Positions 46,790 to 60,992 of a stretch of 64,000 bases of DNA are shown here, one piece after another (the first letter of the stretch is position 1; each line of letters begins with the position of its first letter). This DNA comes from Calliopsis andreniformis. Taxonomy: Eukaryota; Arthropoda; Insecta; Hymenoptera; Andrenidae. The notes beneath the pieces are model-generated. The model was not told where the DNA came from. It was given only the letters and a program-made list of their open reading frames with translations, and made no database searches. The DNA lies in the NCBI RefSeq assembly GCF_051401765.1, contig NC_135067.1:19649501-19713500 (forward strand). The letters run 5' to 3'. Both the position numbers and the translations under genes were made by a program.

Positions 46790-49700
46790 TTGTCGGCACA
46801 TATCGGCGTTATTTTTCAGAAACCCTTTACTCTGACCCTTCCCTTTCGTTATGAAATGTCTGTGGCACACAAAAGAAAAATAGATACAAAAGCGACCGAT
46901 GGCTCACTTCCTCTGAAAGATTCTTTCCGCTGGTAGCCACGTCGCGGCACACGATTCAACGCATCGATGGGCCCGCGTACCTTCTTCCCAAACAGAATTA
47001 ATTGAAATTCGACGAGTATCTTTTGCGAGGAACTCGAGCCGAAGAATCTGTTTTCCGCGATGTGGAGATGCTCTGTGGTTTGAAGTCACAGTTGAAGCAG
47101 AAATTAATAAAAGGTCGAAAAGCTTTTATAGAATTTTTTAAAAATTCTCCCTCTAATGTTAAAGCAAATGCAGAGGTGGACGAAAGTAGAGTGTTTTTAG
47201 GGAAAATAGAAGTGGAAGACGAGATTGAAAATTAGGTAAAAATAGTATTAAAGCAAGGGGAAGTTTTAAGGGGCTCTATAAATAAATGAGGGGCTCTGAA
47301 GAATTTTCTGCTGTGATTTTTGCAGGATTTGATTCTCCATAATGTTGAGGATAATATAGAAAAATACACCTAATGAGAATTTATTAGAATCATATTCCTC
47401 ACAACTTTTAATAATTCAAAAAAATCAGATCCATACTTCCATAGCTGCAGAAGCGACAAACTTGTCAAGGAAATAAACACCATGTTAATTATCTAGAAAT
47501 GTTGTTTAAAGAGACATGTACGAAGGTGCGGCTCGGATGACAGCAGTGTGTTTGCTCGTGATATCACTGAAAGTACATTCGAGACATGCATTCTGGTCGA
47601 AAGGAGGAGTGCGATATTGGTGAAGCAGAGGACGAGCGAGCAAATGGTGCTATGAAGATCGTCAGTTTCCGTGACGTGCACCGTGATCGCGTGCGATGTA
47701 GCGATCAGCCTTTGTACCGAAGTATGATCTTTCTACGGGAAGCCTATTGGGTTACGGCTACGCTCGGGGAGCCTTCCATATGGAAGAGCACGTTACGGAG
47801 GCATGGTCAACGAGGAAATCACGTCGTATGTCGCCCATTTTAACACTTTAATATTTCCACGCGAAATAGCGATCCACGATCAAGATCGCGTCTATTAAAA
47901 AGCAACTGACGAATATTGCTCCATAGATCAAAATAAGCACAAATTTATGGTACTTTAATTTCTCAATATTTTTAATACTGCTCTGTGAAACTGTTGAAAT
48001 CATTTAGGTAACCTAAAGATGGTTCAAGCCTCTTCAATTAGATATTTCTAATACACCACTGACAGTGACAACTGATTTCCCAAATGGTGACAGTTCTGAA
48101 ATATTAAGTATGAAGCATCCACTCCCGCAGAAAAATCAGCTCCACTTTCAATTTATTACCTTCCATCAGCAAAAATGACAGATCCCCAGAATAATTATTG
48201 TTTACACTCTACAAGAGTGAACAGTTGCGGAGTATAATCGTTCGGGGTATGTTCGAGACGGCGTGAAAATCGACGAGGCGAGGTTGCGGGTGGCTTGCTG
48301 CAGCGAAGAGCGAAAGGCAGGAGAGGAGATCGGGGGCCGTGCTCGATTATACCGATCCGCGCTCAATGGAACATTGTGGAACTCCTTTTTGGATATTCCA
48401 GAAAGAGAGGCCCCCCCGTCGGAGGGACGTCGGAGCCCGGAGGAGGATGCTGGACGCTTTACGTCGCGATGATATCGAGTGTCCGTAATTCGAGATCCTG
48501 TGCGAGCCAATTTGGCGAGCCAGCGGAAAAATAATACACCGCCTACCAGCGTCGGTGCACGGGGACGTCGCGAGCGCGGAGAAGCGAATTTTGTAACGGT
48601 CAACGTGAAACACGTGGGCAGCCCTCGGCTGTATCGGGAATATCGTGTTTCCAGCCAAGTAAATACGAGATCCTCCCTTAAGACGCCTCGATAGCCCTGC
48701 CGATATTTCGGCGAAAAAAAAATTTGGCCCCGATAGATGCTTCAGAATGAAAAAGGAAGATGGATTCTAATCGACGTCGGTGAAAGTGTCCTGCCAAATT
48801 CATGCGAGATCGAGGGATCTTGGAGAAGGAATGGGGTTCGTGGACGTATCCAGTGAACGCAAAGTGGCTCTAGGATAATGCAATAGAGTTTGTTTTTAGA
48901 ATAGGAGTCGGTGAAACAGTTGCTCAGTTGGCATCTGAGAACGATGGGAAAGCAATAATGAACTTTTCTTCTTTTTATTTCATTAAAAAAATCACGGGTG
49001 CATGCGCACCGTGTTTGGTTTGCTTAACACCCGTTGTTCATTCGAGATGTCGCACTTTTCGATTACGATTCGTTAAACCAGGGCGCCAGCATTAACGAAG
49101 CTGACCTGCTAATTACCCTCGCGCTTCTGATATTTCACCCGTTTCCCTTCGTCTCTCATTTTCTGTCAGCTTCTCGTTGAAACGAACGAGGCCAGAGGAA
49201 ACGCGATAAGAAGAAAACTGGTGTTGCGATCCTTTTATTATGGTGCTCGAAAAGATATTTTTTCGATTCTTATTTTATTCTTCTATGTAAAAATAAATCT
49301 TTATACCCCCTTAATTCTTTAAAAATGACGTGGCCTTACTAATCAATAAATGTTTCCTCGAATATCACATGAAAGTAACATGCTACAGCATCCAGAAGCA
49401 GCTCGTTCGCAAATAGAAGGATAGCCCGGTTACTGTGTGGCAATTTTTGGAGTTCCAAGGTTTTATCTGATTAAACTAACATAGAAACATGGGGGTTACG
49501 CGTGTAAGCTCGCCAGGCATGGGGAACAGGCCGAACAAATGAATAATGAAAATAAAACCTACGATGCTATCGGTAAGCACCATGGGATTACACACGCATC
49601 AGCGCCACCGCGATGAACTTACATTATGGAGTCCCCCGTACAAGAGAGTCGCTTACACACGCGTGTATTAAGCGCGTATACACCCCGTACGTTACATATT

Positions 49701-52700
49701 TACGAGAACGCGCGCGCGCAAGAAAGAAAACAGACTTTTTTCCGAGGCGAGTTTTACCAGCCCCCTATCCCATAGACCCAGAACGGATTTAAACGACAAA
49801 TCAGGGGCTCCCTGCTATCGTATTGCTGTTACAAATGGCGGTTTTCCCTCGCGCCAGTTTTCACGCGAGGAAAAATCAATTCCATGGCGTCTGGAATCCT
49901 TATCTTACCCCATAAAAATTTAGTCACAATAGAAGTACTGGATAAGTTTCAGGAGTTCTTTAAAGCACTCTTCCTTTTTCAACTACCCCCAATCAGGACT
50001 CTCAATCTCACATTATACTACTGTTTGATAGTCAAACTGTATCTCATCTCCAAAATCTCTTTTCAATCCCCTACAAAGATGCAACTATTCCCATACCCAT
50101 ATCCTAGATGGTTTGTCAAACGGAATGCCGAGGTTACTGTTAAAAATCTGGCGTGAATGCAATTTGCGGGCCCATAATCGTCGCTGGCACGGACGTCTAT
50201 TGTGTCTCGCATGACGCAGGAGGACCGCTTATGGTGTAAATGTCGTGGCTGTAATGGTCGAACGCGTCCCGCTTTCCAGGATACTCCGATTATGCCAAGG
50301 TGTGAACTTACGGTGCCGGCAAATAGCTGGACGCGAGCACAAAGGTAAAGTCCCCACGGGCCAAGCCGCTTACGATCAATACCTCGATCCTTCGATCTCG
50401 CTTTCTCTCTCTCCCTGCCGAAAGTGTCCATTCGATGGCGCACAATGCCAAATGGACGGAATATGCTTCTTAAATACCCAGCGGCCACTTCTCTGGGATG
50501 AGAGGCTCCCTAGAGTCTTCGCAATTCAGGGCGAGGCACGTTCCGATTGCGGAATAATATCGCGAGGCGAATCGGGCTCGATTCGACGCGAGATGCAACC
50601 TAGTTACTTGTCTTGTTGCTAGGAAATTTGTCGAGCTTTTTTGGTATGAAAAAGTACTATGGAGGTGACTCAGGGATTGAGTAGCTGATAGTGAACAAAG
50701 TTATTCATACGATAGAAATGTTTACTATTTAGGTTGTAGGTACTATGTGACCCAAACACATCATAATCCTCATGTGCGTAGTACTCTATATTTGTTTACT
50801 CCAAATAGAATACTATTATTGAAGGACAATTCGTAAACAGAGAAATGCAAGCTACTACCCCTGCACTACAAAGGTCTATCTATAATGATAGACAGTCAAT
50901 ACCTTACTATTCTTCAACACGAAATTGGAAAATTCTAAACTCTGTAAAATTAATAAAAAAACAGATCCACCCCACTGGAGCATAGACTTCCTCTCAAGCC
51001 CGCAATTAACTCCAGGTCAACACAAACATATTTGACGCAAGAGGAGTGGTTGTCCGAGTCACCTGAAGAGCAGGGGCCAAATATTTGACAATCGAACAGG
51101 CGTCGAAGGCGATGTAAAACAAGGACGCAATCCCTCCTCGCTGGGAGTACCCCCTGGCTGGTATACAGTTACAGGAGGCGCAGGGTGCACCGTATCTGTA
51201 GGCGAAACAGGCAGAGATCGTATCACGACTTCTTGCTCTTCCGCAAGCATCAGGAAAACCGAAAAGCATCGGTCTCTAATCCCGGTACCCGGGGAACCGT
51301 CACGTTCGAACCGCGAGCCGCCTCTCCTTCGTCGCTGCGTCCACCTCAAAGGATCTTACACCTGAACGTAAGGCCCGATCCTTCGTAATTACTTCCAGAT
51401 GTGGTCGCCAGCCTTCGAGCAATGCACAGGACGAGTACGTCGTTTCGACTTTATTGTTGGTCGGGGGCTCAACAAAGTGTTGGAGACCCTCGTGCCGACG
51501 ACCAAGGACCTGTCGATGCTTGGTAATATTCCTCGGGAACCTGCTGGAAACCCATCGCTGAACCTCGTCGCGTGCAGTTTACACGGGATTCCCCAGCACC
51601 CACTTCAGATCGATAACTTTATTGGTCACTAGCGGTTGTAAACTTGAAATCCGTCCAAGGTATCCACTTTGCGGAGACGGTGTTGCTAGGTCGGTTTTGC
51701 GACCCCTGTGGTGTGTCAAACTCGCAATGGGATGTTTGGTAGGTATTTTTTAATTTCATGTCTTTTTTTTAGGACATAGGAAGGATTGTTTTTTAGGCCT
51801 TGTAGTTTTTTATGACTTATTGAAGGATTCAGTCCTGGATATGGGATGAAGTGTATGTAGAACCGTGAACTTTTTTCGAGTAGAATGTTATTCTATTCAG
51901 TAGTAGGTAATTGAAATTGTTTGTATGATTTTAGTTCAAGTAATCTATTATCTGCTACACCATTCAGAGGTACGTACGTTTGGTCGACTTTATTTAACAG
52001 TTATACTACTGATAATGAAGTTTTTACTATCAAATAATTTTAAAGAAATTTTTCTTCTCCAATCAAAATGTTCAAATATGTATAACTCAAATTTGATTCG
52101 ATTGTATAGCTAACGCGATAGAAGAGAAAAGAAAAAGAGTAAAGCTTTCAATATCTAACCAAAATTCCATTCCCATTACATCAAACATTCTTGAAAGCCG
52201 AGCGCGTGTGATCTCGCTAAAACCGTGCAACGTCCTCGCGTATCGGGAATTAAAAGACCTTGACGCCTCGATTTTCCCCGGTCAACGCTCCTTCATTTAC
52301 CTCCTATTTTATCCCCGCGGGCTTTATTGCCACTTTGCGTCGCAGCGAAAATCTCGCGCGGCGTTAAACGGCACGGACCGAGCGTAACGTTTAATTTGAG
52401 CGTCGCAGCCGAGAGATACAAGGGGGCGAGAAATAATACAAAACGTGCCGCGTAAAAGCTCGCGGATTTTTCAAAGATTAGACAGCGCTTTCGCGTCACC
52501 TCGGAAACGAGCGACGCCGAGCTCGTTGACGAAGCGACAACGGGGCGTTTTAAAAGGCCACCCGCTCGCTGGAGCAAAGATGTAACATAACAAACAGGGT
52601 AGGAACGTATTTGCTCGAGGCGATATCGAGTTCCCGACCACTTCCTGCGCTTCTTCATCGCTCGTCTTCTTGCTCGTGGCGCCGCTCACAGTCGGCGACC

Positions 52701-55700
52701 TGACGTCTCACCGACTGACGAGTGCCACCCTTGCTGGCATCAGGAATAGACCTTCTCACGGAGTGCATTTAGTCGCGAACGTGTATTTTTTTCCTCCTCG
52801 CCGGGGACCGATAAAAAAGTCAGCATATGAAAATATACTTGGAAACGGTAGACGACGTTTAGCCACGCGCAGACAAATTTCAAATTAAAACAACAAACCT
52901 GTGGAGAAAGGATGAAACAAGACTGAATATCCCCCCTTAATATATTGACTGACACAGTAGTTACTCAAGTACGCGAGTTACAATGTTCACAAATTCTTGA
53001 CCCTTCTATAAACCTTACAATCCATCTAATTGCAGCGCACCAATAGATTAAGCGACAATTTTCCATAGCTACATACGCGAATCCCATTATTCACAACAGC
53101 ATAAAGGATTTTGATCGAAACGAAAAAGCCAGAAAAATATGGAGCCCAGATTCGAGAGAGATTGGCCGACGATAATCATCGGTGCTGTCAATTTTCCATG
53201 CGAACGTAAAATCAGCGTCACGTCGCCGAATTATGGCGGCGCGCGTTCTTTGTACATATTTCGGGGGTGATGGTTGAAATTCGAGTGTCAGTGCGCGGGA
53301 TAAAACGTAATGAGCCGCGCGCGTTCCGCTCGGGCAGCTTCAGCGCACACCCGGCGTGAAATTATGGCGTAGATGGCGTTAAAAGCGCGATGTAAATTCG
53401 GGTCGGCGGCGTGCACGCGTTCCCCACGCACACGCGTGTCCACGGGTTGCGAAGGTACTCGCGTTCATGATTGCGATAATGCCAAACGCAATATCGCGGC
53501 GGAATTTATCGGTCGCTCGAGCAACGGCACGCGTAGCGAACCGTGCGAAAAATCGTAATGAGCTGCCTGCCGAGAGCGCGACGAAAAAGCGTAATAACGA
53601 GAGAACGCCGCGGCGAGAGAGAGAGAGAGGTGCACGCGGGCCGAGGACAGCAGAAGGGGAGGAAATGCATCGGAAGGGGGTAGGGGGCGCGAAAGGGGCG
53701 TGAAAGATAATGGGAAAGCGTGGATATTAAAATCGAGGGAAAAAGAGCGAAGAGGATCGCGAGAGTCACGATAAGAGGGGAAAAATCGAGGACGAAACGA
53801 GAGGCAAAGGTGGATGGAAGGAATATAAAGTGACGAACCGAGGAGGGGGATGGAGGCGAGGGTAGAGAATCGAAAGGCAGAAGGAAAAAAGCGTGGAAGG
53901 TTTAATCGACGGGCTCTGGCTCTCTCGAGGAATATCCGCGAAAGAAGCGTTGGAAAAGCCTGTCGAGCTGGGTCTTCCGCATTTTGGATATAAACTGAAC
54001 GATGAGATTTTTCCCGCGTAGGAAAAACGCCCGAGCTAGATGGACGCGCAAACAGGATTCCGCGGAGAGCAATTTTTTAATAAATCCATTTTGCGTCGGG
54101 ATACGTCCTCTATGGCGTGCTATTTAAAAGTTTGGGGGATCACGGTCGACAGCGGCGTTTTGAAAAATGAAATGCTGGTAATCTGGCAAGCGGAATTTCA
54201 TTTATAGAACAATCGCTCGCGCTGGCCAGATAAAAAAGGGGATCTCGCGACGTTCGTTCAATAGTTAAATAGAAATATTAGTGGCTCGAAGATTGGGAGG
54301 GTTGAAAAGTCGGGACCCAATCAGATTCGAGGCTCTGACCCTACCTTCGATCTTCGATGAAACAAGCGAAACAAGACTGCTCACGCTCGACCGCAAGATG
54401 GTGCGATATTATCTTCTAGGGGAGGGCTCGGCGTAGCTTCCCAACCAAGATAGCGGAATTAGTGGGAGGCTCGTTGACGACCTCATTAACCTTCGGTTAG
54501 AGGCGATGGTTAGAGAGGGCCGGGTTAGAAGGCAGCCAGAAAAGTAAAACAAACAAATGGCTGTGGCGCCATCGCGCAGATGATTCCCGTCAGACAGCGG
54601 GTCCGTCGCGAGCACGGCAGCTTTTCCATTGACGAGACCCCTCGTGCTGCTGCCACCGTCTCGAACCTCAAATTTCATCCCTGGCTTCCGAGACTCCTCT
54701 GTAAACACGCCGCGAAGAGGGACATCCCGGGCGCCACTTGCGACCTACCCAAAATCGACTGACTTCTCGACTCCTCCAACCTCTCTGAAGCCTGGGCTGC
54801 TACTGTTAGCTGATCGCCAGCGATAAGGAGTAGTTTAAGCCTTTGGCGAATGCTCAAGGAAACGATGGTTAACGAATGTCAGTGGAAATGACGTGGTTGA
54901 AGCAAACAGTGGTTGCTGGACTCTGGGTAGAACAAAGTCAACGGCTGATAATCTTTAAAGAAGGTTTAAATAGAGCTGAATCTGATTCGATCCCCAGCAC
55001 TGGCGGTACATGAGGCTCTACAATGCACACAGCAACGCCCCATTGGGATACCGTTAAATAATAAAGCCTCGATGTTAGGCGCGGCACCCCATAGTCCCTG
55101 CAACCAGAAGAGGATTATCCCACAACGATATGTCTCGCGCTCCCCTTTCCCGCGACCAGCAACGTGGCTTGGCGAAATACTCCTGGCTCGATCGGGGGAA
55201 GCTCACGGATTCGACGGAATCGTTGACAGTGATTTATATGCTTTAATCCACTGACAAACATGCACGTTTTCTGGTCCATTCGATAACATGAGGGAGGTAT
55301 GGTAATCCTGCGATCTAAGTGCACACTTTTTTAGCGATGATTTCTTGGGGGGCTATGTTGGTGATTATTGGCTCGTGGAGGGGCATTTGTGAACGTGTTA
55401 AATAGAGATGATGAAAATTAGTAGCTGCTGGAATTCTCCTAAATCCTCAGATATCAAAATACTCCGAATCTAAGGATCCCCAAATCGAACTCTCCTCAAC
55501 CCTCTCAGAAGTTATTAAATTACCCAGCTCGCAGAGTATTGACGCCTTGAAATACACAACTCGAAAACTCTCGTCACTCACGCGCAAATTCTAATCCACA
55601 GAAAGGGAGTCTCGGGGCGACGTCGGACGTGATTCATTATGCATCACGCGGACACAATATCCGCGATACAGAGAACGCGGCGTGGTCAGCGTTTTCCTTT

Positions 55701-58700
55701 CTTTGCTTCCCTAGACCGTGATTAATCTACCCTCGGTAACGAGTCCGCCTTGACAGTTCTCATCGCGGAAAGTAATAGCGGTGCCTCGATGGTATTCAAT
55801 GAAAGGAGCCCTTTGTACCCTGCCCAGTACATTGCTGGCTTGTGGTTGTTATAAATACAACCTGGTGATAAGAAGAAAGAATGTTCTTCCGCGTGGAGGA
55901 AAGCGCCCGGGGATTTCTCCTCGCCTGGAAACTCGAAAGAGCTTCGAGTTGCGTATACGAGGTTTTCCAAAAAAGAGAGGGACGAAAAGGGGAGAAAATG
56001 ACTGTCGTGCAGCGAAATCATTTGTCTAGGAGGGCTGGTGGCGCGCAAACAAACGACACCGCCGCCGATAGATCGATCCGCGTAATCGAGGGTGCGATGA
56101 TGGAACGGTGTAATGCTCACTGCCTACCTGTCGTTATCGCGACATTTATCTGTGAGACATTCCGCGCGCGCGATATTCAATTATATTGCGCGGCAATGTA
56201 ATTCGTCATCAGGCCATTCATCGCTAAACGCTGTTATCGACAATGTTTCCCGTTGATCGAAGGTGAAATTTTGTAATTACTGGAAGGAGGGATACTATAG
56301 TAAACTTATGGTAGCCAGAGTTATGAAAAATGAGTGTACAAGTGTAATAAAAAATACAAGTAGACATAATCATCGGTAATTCCCGAGTTAACAATTTCAA
56401 TGCAATATAATTTTCATTAGTTCCCCAATTATGCACATTCGCACGCAGCGATTGGAAAAGTCACTCCCGAATAACTCAATATCTATTACCACATAATATA
56501 ATAATTCGCTCATGCAACTAGCACTGCGAATTAATGCGCGCAATCAAGGGAGAATTCGCCCATTACACGGGACGATTAATTACTTACTATTCACCGAGAT
56601 CGAAAGCGAGTCAAAGTCACCGACGAATCTCCTCCCCTGTAACCCTTTGACCAGTGCCTGGATACCATAACATAACGCTGTAATCAACGTTAGAATCAGA
56701 AATGATTTCCCCGCCAACTCCAATATCCATCGCGGTACACGTGCACCGATATCGCGCCATTTATCGCACTTTTTCGGTATCGTAACTCGCCTCGAAAGGT
56801 TTATCGGCGATCAGCTCGTGGAATCGTTTATTAACACGCTGGTGTCCACATCGCTGGCCATTCAAACACAGAAACCAGTCGTGGCAGACGAACAAGCACG
56901 ATAAGGACTTAATTGTTACGCAAGTCGATTGCTGGGTCCGCAGTCGCGATAAAGTGATTAAATCTTGTTAGCTGTTACAAGGACGAGCCTCGTCGGTAAC
57001 CGTCAGACGATTTTGCACATTAACGAGCGGTTCCCCCCTGTTCCTTTAATTGCGAGCGCACTCACTGGGCCCCGTTAAGTCGTCGTAATCTGTTTACTAA
57101 TAGATGAGAGAGCGACAATGGCGCGATGCTCGAGGAATAAGATCGCGTGGAAAGGTAAACAGAGGAAATCTTGGATCCTGGTGAGAAGGGAGAGGGATCG
57201 ACGGGAGCCTCGGTTCCCATGGATAGTAGAGGTGGAGAATGAAGCCACCAGTCGCTGGATAATTGGACCCTATAAGTATTTACCACCTTTCCGATTTCGG
57301 CGGTCGGTCAATCGGCCCTGTCAGGGGTCTGCTGGTACCTCATTGTCTCTGCTCGGTGTACCTACTCGACGTATCCTTGGGAATTCCCCAGGGAAATCCC
57401 AAGCTTTCGCATTTTCGACCGACCAACTGGATTGCCGCGACCATGTGTTTCGGATTGGAACGAATCACCTTCTAGAAACATTACACCTGATTTTCGACGG
57501 TCTCTCACTAGCTCGAAGGATAGCACCATAAATCTCCTGCAAAATACTATCTTCTATTGATTACTGGCTATTCCGTTATGGATCTGTAAATAGATACATA
57601 CATAAATAACCGTATGGCCTTTTTGTTTCGCGAGGATACTAGTGTCCTTTCTGGTGGAGATAGCAGTTGTTTAGGAATTGGTTATAGGACTGTCGTAAAG
57701 GATAGGTAAATTAAACATGCTCCGAAACTGAATAGAAGACCTCGTTGATTTTAAGAGTAATTGTAGAAGAGATTATTACTCGAAAAAGGAAACAAGGGAA
57801 AGAAATAATACGTGCAGAAAATAGAGAAATAAAAAATTGAAAATATGAGAAGTTTAAAACGACTCCATCTATTTTATATCCGAGTGTTTTTATATAATCA
57901 ATTCTTACAGGTGTTCAGAATAGAAAAATTTTCCTGCTCAAAATCTAGACCAAGTTCACACATTTATTCCCAGGCTATACGAAGAATCGCACAGTAGTCT
58001 CAATTTAAAATAAATCTGGCTTCAAATTACTAATCACACAAATTAATAGTATTCAGAGGGTCATGTGGATAACGATTAACACGACGAAGTGTTACCACAC
58101 GAAAGTAATAAGCTTGCACCTGAATTCCGAGAACAAAGTCGCAGGATTGTAGAGTGTAATTCAGCGATTCTTTTATTGTCGCGATAGTGGATTACGACCG
58201 GGCGCAGCCATTGAAAATTTAGAGCAGGTCTGCAACCCTCTTTCTACGGGGCTATCGGATAATGGCCGATATATGGATCGACGGGAGGCAGACGGATGGA
58301 TGGCGGATCGCATCCGGGAAAAACCCAGGTCGGAGCGGCGAGAACGCGAACGAGAATGATGTCTTTCGAAAAACTCGTAATCCCGCTTCCCTGTAATCCG
58401 ATTTAACTAGGGCCAATCGTCCGGTGTCGATCGTATAACGGAACGGACGATCGCAAACGAGAGTAATCGACGAAGCATCATCGACGAGCCGAGATTATAT
58501 TTCCTTCCATTTCTTCGTCCGGGTGACGCGATACTAAGAAACTTATCGAGAATAAATATTTGCTGGCGAGAGCTTCGAGCCAGCCCTCGTCGTTGCAATA
58601 TAAAAGAAGTAGCCAGAGAGGGGAAGGGAGAGGTGAAAAGAAACGAGGTGATGATCTATTGATCGAGGGTAGCTTTAAATTATTCAAATTACCCGACTTC

Positions 58701-59540
58701 TCCGGGGTGGATGTTTAACCGAGAAATTGTGTTTGAAATGTTGTCGGAGGCAGTTAAGAAATCGTACAACAATGTTTTTCATGCAACGCGGCCGACGGTT
58801 CGGCCTGGATACGTCAAAGTTACAAATCAGAATATTTATCACGAGAGTGAAGCTCCTGCGGTGGCTGTGCGCGTTCGATAAAACGGAGACACCTTCGGCG
58901 CCGTCGCGCGTCCTCGGCTTCTCGATACGCGCGTACCTGTCGCCTTGACGAGAAATGAAATCTACTCACGTGTCAATAGAGACCTACTACCCGTATTGCC
59001 GATATCGCGACTCGATTTTGTTGAGCTTTGAAAAATGAAAAATGCGGTCTACTATACGACGTCAACCCTGATGTATGATTTTTTTTAGAATAAACTACTT
59101 AAAATTTAATGCTTCACTTATACTACTGGCAAAAATGTGGGATCGCAGCTTGGTAAAAGTATCAACATTACTTCTTGATAATCCAGTATATAATAAAAAA
59201 TACAGATGGGAAGAAATTAAACTCTGCATTGCATGGAGGTGACGTCTAAATTGTTGCCACCCTAGTCCACAGTAGGCAATAATATAAAATTTAATAAGAA
59301 ATCAAGTGGCTCCATATTTTTGCCTATATAGTATCTACATGTATTTCTAGGGTAATTCATAACCAGCAGGGTGAAAAAATACAGAGACTCCCGTACGATT
59401 TAAATCCCTCTTACAAGTCCCAAAACTACCCCCAAATTTTTCATCAAATAATCCAGCCAAAAGAGGTCCTGCAAGACCTACGACAAAGCCACCATCAGAA
59501 TCCTACTCCATCGAGAATCTCGCAATCCAGAAAACGTCAT
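46790..59540. other. Non-coding sequence upstream of Optix
   Basis: No supportable gene. ORFs such as 47586-47843, 48202-48603, 50063-50488 and 57118-57531 have chance-like composition, overlap ORFs on other frames and lack domains. A purine-rich GA segment at 53580-53900 includes a (GA)8 run near 53616. This is a likely regulatory domain for Optix. Confidence 0.5.
53580..53900. repeat. Purine-rich region with (GA)n
   Basis: Long G/A-biased stretch on the plus strand with a pure GA run at about 53616-53630. Potential GAGA-factor target, about 7 kb upstream of Optix. No coding evidence. Confidence 0.5.
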
Positions 59541-59639
59541 CACGCGAAGTTGCGCCGTCAAACCCGGCCTCGAACAACCCTGCGAAGCTCAGAGGCTGGT
59601 ATCAGCGAGATCGAGTCCGGTCGAAAGCAGTTCGTCGAA

Positions 59640-59700
59640 AGATCGCGGCAGCAGGAGCAACAGAAGGTACGGGAACGGCAGCAGGAACAGCAGCAGTTGA
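59640..59700 (+). repeat. CAG-rich stretch (Gln-rich in one frame)
   Basis: Clusters of CAGCAG/CAACAG (59648-59697) give Gln/Glu-rich translation in the plus-strand ORF 59550-59825. A plausible splice donor (CAGAAG|GTACGG, exon end 59666) lies within it, so it could be an upstream 5' exon of Optix or another transcript. I cannot show it is translated. Confidence 0.4.
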
Positions 59701-59799
59701 ACGCGGGTATCATGCCCGTCACCCCGTCCTTGCTCCCCCACTATCAGCCACTCTTCGTCCCACTTTCATCCCAGCGCATCGATCGTTCTCTCTCTCCGC

Positions 59800-60250
59800 G
59801 GGCTCGCGAGAGAGAGGGGGCGTAGGAGAGATGCGTGGGGGGAGAGTAGCGATCTAGGGTGGGGTAAGCGGTCGAGGGGGTGAAGGACTCGATCTCGCGA
59901 TCAGGGGTGGGGGTCGAGGTGGAGGGGATGCGTAAGATGGTGGGGTGAGACACGGCGGCGCTGACTCGCACGTGGAAGGGATAATTAAACGGACACAAAC
60001 GTGAACACGGACAGTGGTGTACGGAAGGACGAAGAAAGGTTACCATGGCTACGTGGATGGGATCCGGCCAATCCCGGTGTGGCTCGTAGGCGTGGCCTCT
60101 ACATTGGCCCCCGAGCACTCTATCGTCGTCTCTTTTCCACCAGCTACCCCTCCGCGGTGGCGCGGCCCGAGAGGCAGGGAGAAAGGACGAGGGAGAGAAG
60201 GAGAAGGAGAGCGAGAGAACGTGGCAGAGGTAGGTCGAGCCGAGAGAGCC
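59800..60250. promoter_or_regulatory. GAGA-rich candidate promoter/PRE upstream of Optix
   Basis: There are many GAGAG and GGGAGAGA elements at 59803-59850 and a dense purine cluster at 60170-60230 (GGGAGAGAAGG and similar). They surround a GCCAT core (minus strand, about 60044-60048), the PHO-type motif. Clusters of GAGA and PHO sites mark Polycomb/Trithorax response elements in flies, and Optix-class genes are typical targets. Motif reading only, without conservation data. Confidence 0.35.
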
Positions 60251-60802
60251 GGCGGGACTACCCGGTTGCAGCGGGCGCGTACAAACGTATCATGCTGGGT
60301 AGGGCCGGTGCCGAGATGCCGGCTTGTAAACGAAACCAGTTTGCTATCCGATACGATCCAGGCAACAGCGGCCTCGCGTGATATCCCCACGGCCGGCCAG
60401 CCAGAACGTCACCGCGTTTTTCGCCCGGTGACCCCGAGGATATCTACCTGGAGAACGTTACCTGCGCCGGGAGTCACCTGACGCTAGCGTCGGGGGTGAG
60501 ATTTCAGTCCGCGGGCGAACAGCGATCATAGGTCATCGGTGAGCCGCCGAGAGGAACGGTTGTCTGGATCGTTCAGTCCCCACCTGGAACAGGGCCCAAA
60601 CGCGCACGAGTCCTCTCTTGGTTAGAATCGCCCGAGTCACCCGCGGGATAACATTGCCAATCGACTAGAGACAGCACAGTTTCATTCTTGCCGTTCATCG
60701 GGAACTGGTGACATTCGGAGCAGTGGTTCAGAGTACGTTCAGTGTCATTCGTGAAGTGAGTTCCGTATTCGTCCAGTGATCGAAGAGGAAGCCTGAGGGT
60801 GA

Positions 60803-60933
60803 ATGATGTACCCCCGAGCCCAGTTGTCAGCATGATGAGAAGCGCGAGAGGCAAGCACAAAGCAGCTCGGAGTGTTTCCTGAGCTCGACGATCGGTGACA
60901 TCGATGCTCTCTGAGAGACGTCGCGAGTCCTAG
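60803..60933 (+). promoter_or_regulatory. Three uORFs in the putative Optix 5' UTR
   Basis: Three short ATG-initiated ORFs precede the Optix start: 60803-60835 (10 codons), 60832-60882 (16 codons) and 60904-60933 (9 codons). The first two overlap through an ATGA stop/start. All end before the main ATG at 60993. Whether they are transcribed depends on an unmapped transcription start. Confidence 0.45.
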
Positions 60934-60992
60934 AGCACAGGGTGGACAGGTAGGCGGATCGGAGGATCGACGAGGGTCCACGGAGAGAAGAG

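Noticed and set aside
47002..47235. 78-codon ORF with protein-like charged composition
   Set aside because: Begins with TTG rather than ATG, has a stop directly upstream, and splicing at the nearby CAAACAG acceptor puts other frames into early stops.
59550..59825. Gln-rich ORF upstream of Optix as a possible coding exon
   Set aside because: Gln runs come from a CAG repeat, there is no conserved domain, and no splice join to the Optix frame could be shown. Kept only as a repeat and possible 5' UTR exon.
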